From NCBI GenBank assembly GCA_041398245.1, contig JAWKVC010000013.1, forward strand, positions 1 through 64,000: a stretch of DNA of 64,000 bases, in the 5' to 3' direction. The stretch is from UBA7672 sp041398245. Lineage in GTDB: Bacteria; Pseudomonadota; Alphaproteobacteria; Caulobacterales; Hyphomonadaceae. Under the pieces are notes generated by a model. It had not been told where the DNA came from, made no database searches, and saw only the letters and a list, made by a program, of their open reading frames with translations. Positions 63,086 through 64,000 of this stretch are shown here, piece by piece. Each line of letters opens with the position of its first letter. Positions within the stretch are counted from its first letter, which is position 1. A program made the position numbers and the translations under genes.

Positions 63086-64000
63086 TCAATGATTCGCCTG
63101 GGGCGCGGCCCCGGACTCTCCCGGCCCGAGAACAGCTTCGATCGCGGGCTGATCTTCCTGCGGATCGGCAAGCAGGCCTTCCCATTTCGCAATCACAGCA
63201 CAGGCGATTGAATTGCCGATAACATTTGTCGCCGTTCGCCCCATGTCCATGAAGGCATCGACGGCGAGCACCAGCGCGATCCACGCCGGATCCATTCCCA
63301 TCGCCGGCAGCGTTGCGGAAATCACCACGAGCGAGGCGCGCGGCACGCCGGCAATGCCCTTCGATGTGACCATTAGCAGCAGCAGCATTCCGATCTGCTG
63401 TTCGAGGGTCAGCGGGATGCCCATGGCCTGCGCGATGAACATCACCGCGAAGGTGCAGTACATCATCGAGCCGTCGAGATTGAACGAGTAGCCGAGCGGC
63501 AGCACGAAAGACACGACACGGTTGGCGATGCCATGCCGTTCCAGCTGCTCAAGCAGGCGCGGATACGCCGCCTCCGAACTCGCCGTCGCGAAGGCGAGCA
63601 GCCCCGGCGCGCGCACGTCCCAGATCAGCCTGAAGACGCGTGGCCCGAGGATCAGGAAACCCACCGCGATCAGGAGGCCCCACAGGATGAAGAGCGCGAT
63701 GAAGAATGTGCCCACCAGGCGGCCATAGTCGGCGATGACGCCCAGCCCCTGCAGCGAGACGGTGTAGGCGAGCGCGCCGAACACGGCGAGCGGCGCGGCC
63801 GCCATCACATAGCCGGTCACCTTGAGCATCAGAAACGCGACCTGCTCCATGATCTCGGTGACCCGCGCGGTCTTGTGGCCGAGCGCCTGCAGCGCCATGC
63901 CAAGGAACAGCGACACCACCACGATCTGCAGGATCTCGTTGCGCGCCATGGCGTCGGCGATCGAGGTCGGGAAGACGTGGGTAAGGAACTCGGACACCGA
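63086..64000 (-). CDS. dicarboxylate/amino acid:cation symporter, 5' end outside window
   Basis: The C-terminal part of a DAACS/GltPh-type transporter. It contains the re-entrant loop and TM7-8 signatures (SSEAAYPRLLEQLERHGI, FVLPLGYSFNLDGSMMYCTF, IPLTLEQQIGMLLLLMVTSKGIAGVPRASLV, DAFMDMGRTATNVIGNSIACAVIAKW). The NLDG and NVIGN motifs bind substrate and sodium or protons. The family has about 420 residues; about 305 are present and the frame is open to base 64000, so the N-terminal helices lie outside. Substrates are dicarboxylates or Glu/Asp. Confidence 0.93.
   Translation of the reverse strand, partial: SVSEFLTHVFPTSIADAMARNEILQIVVVSLFLGMALQALGHKTARVTEIMEQVAFLMLKVTGYVMAAAPLAVFGALAYTVSLQGLGVIADYGRLVGTFFIALFILWGLLIAVGFLILGPRVFRLIWDVRAPGLLAFATASSEAAYPRLLEQLERHGIANRVVSFVLPLGYSFNLDGSMMYCTFAVMFIAQAMGIPLTLEQQIGMLLLLMVTSKGIAGVPRASLVVISATLPAMGMDPAWIALVLAVDAFMDMGRTATNVIGNSIACAVIAKWEGLLADPQEDQPAIEAVLGPGESGAAPQANH

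Overview
The window is a stretch of GC-rich alphaproteobacterial chromosome, most likely Caulobacterales or a Hyphomonadaceae-like lineage. The main evidence is a ctrA gene with the conserved phospho-acceptor Asp51 and a C-terminal Ala-Ala. Its upstream region carries five GANTC (CcrM-type) sites, and it sits divergent from the flagellar pair fliI-fliJ. Two TonB-dependent receptors, a tonB-exbB-exbD-exbD-TPR operon and many acyl-CoA metabolism genes agree with that placement. No rRNA, tRNA, CRISPR array, insertion sequence or prophage was recognised.

Layout. 1-13.8 kb: a partial tlyA, a CorA/ZntB transporter, two tandem paralogous small membrane proteins, a fatty acyl-CoA ligase, a GNAT acetyltransferase, two badly frameshifted neighbours (an AEC permease and a soluble transhydrogenase sthA), class I fructose-bisphosphatase, small envelope proteins, a fatty acid desaturase with a TetR regulator, a TonB-dependent receptor and a beta-barrel protein. 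13.8-28.8 kb: a lipoprotein hydrolase, uvrC, a secreted HExxH protein, an amidohydrolase plus a frameshifted acyl-CoA dehydrogenase, an MBL-fold hydrolase divergent from its probable TetR regulator (two matching operators), an SDR/enoyl-CoA hydratase pair, an EmrAB-type efflux pump with a divergent TetR, a Crp/Fnr-type regulator and a lipoprotein.

28.9-46 kb: clpB, a second TonB-dependent receptor, a TonB C-terminal-domain protein, 3-hydroxyacyl-CoA dehydrogenase, an SDR, a disrupted PQQ/cytochrome c alcohol dehydrogenase, a sirtuin, a three-repeat Cys/Asp-rich secreted protein, a frameshifted enoyl-CoA hydratase, an ABC exporter, a frameshifted TolB-like protein and a lipoprotein cytochrome c. 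46-51.4 kb: a two-subunit molybdopterin oxidoreductase (iorA/iorB type) followed by a large periplasmic protein joining a redoxin-like domain, a haem c site, a PHM/DBH-like two-copper monooxygenase core and EF-hands. 52-64 kb: fliJ-fliI, ctrA, a stress-type flavin-binding protein, an XRE/membrane-protein cassette, hydrolases, the TonB energising operon and a partial dicarboxylate symporter.

Functionally the region is rich in envelope transport (TonB system, two receptors, efflux, ABC exporter), periplasmic electron transfer (PQQ/cyt c, Mo, Cu, lipoprotein cyt c) and acyl-CoA catabolism. Six otherwise recognisable genes carry frameshifts, and one of them also has a nonsense codon. Several of these disruptions are best explained by single-base deletions. 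They could be real gene decay or base-call errors, and read-level evidence is needed to decide.
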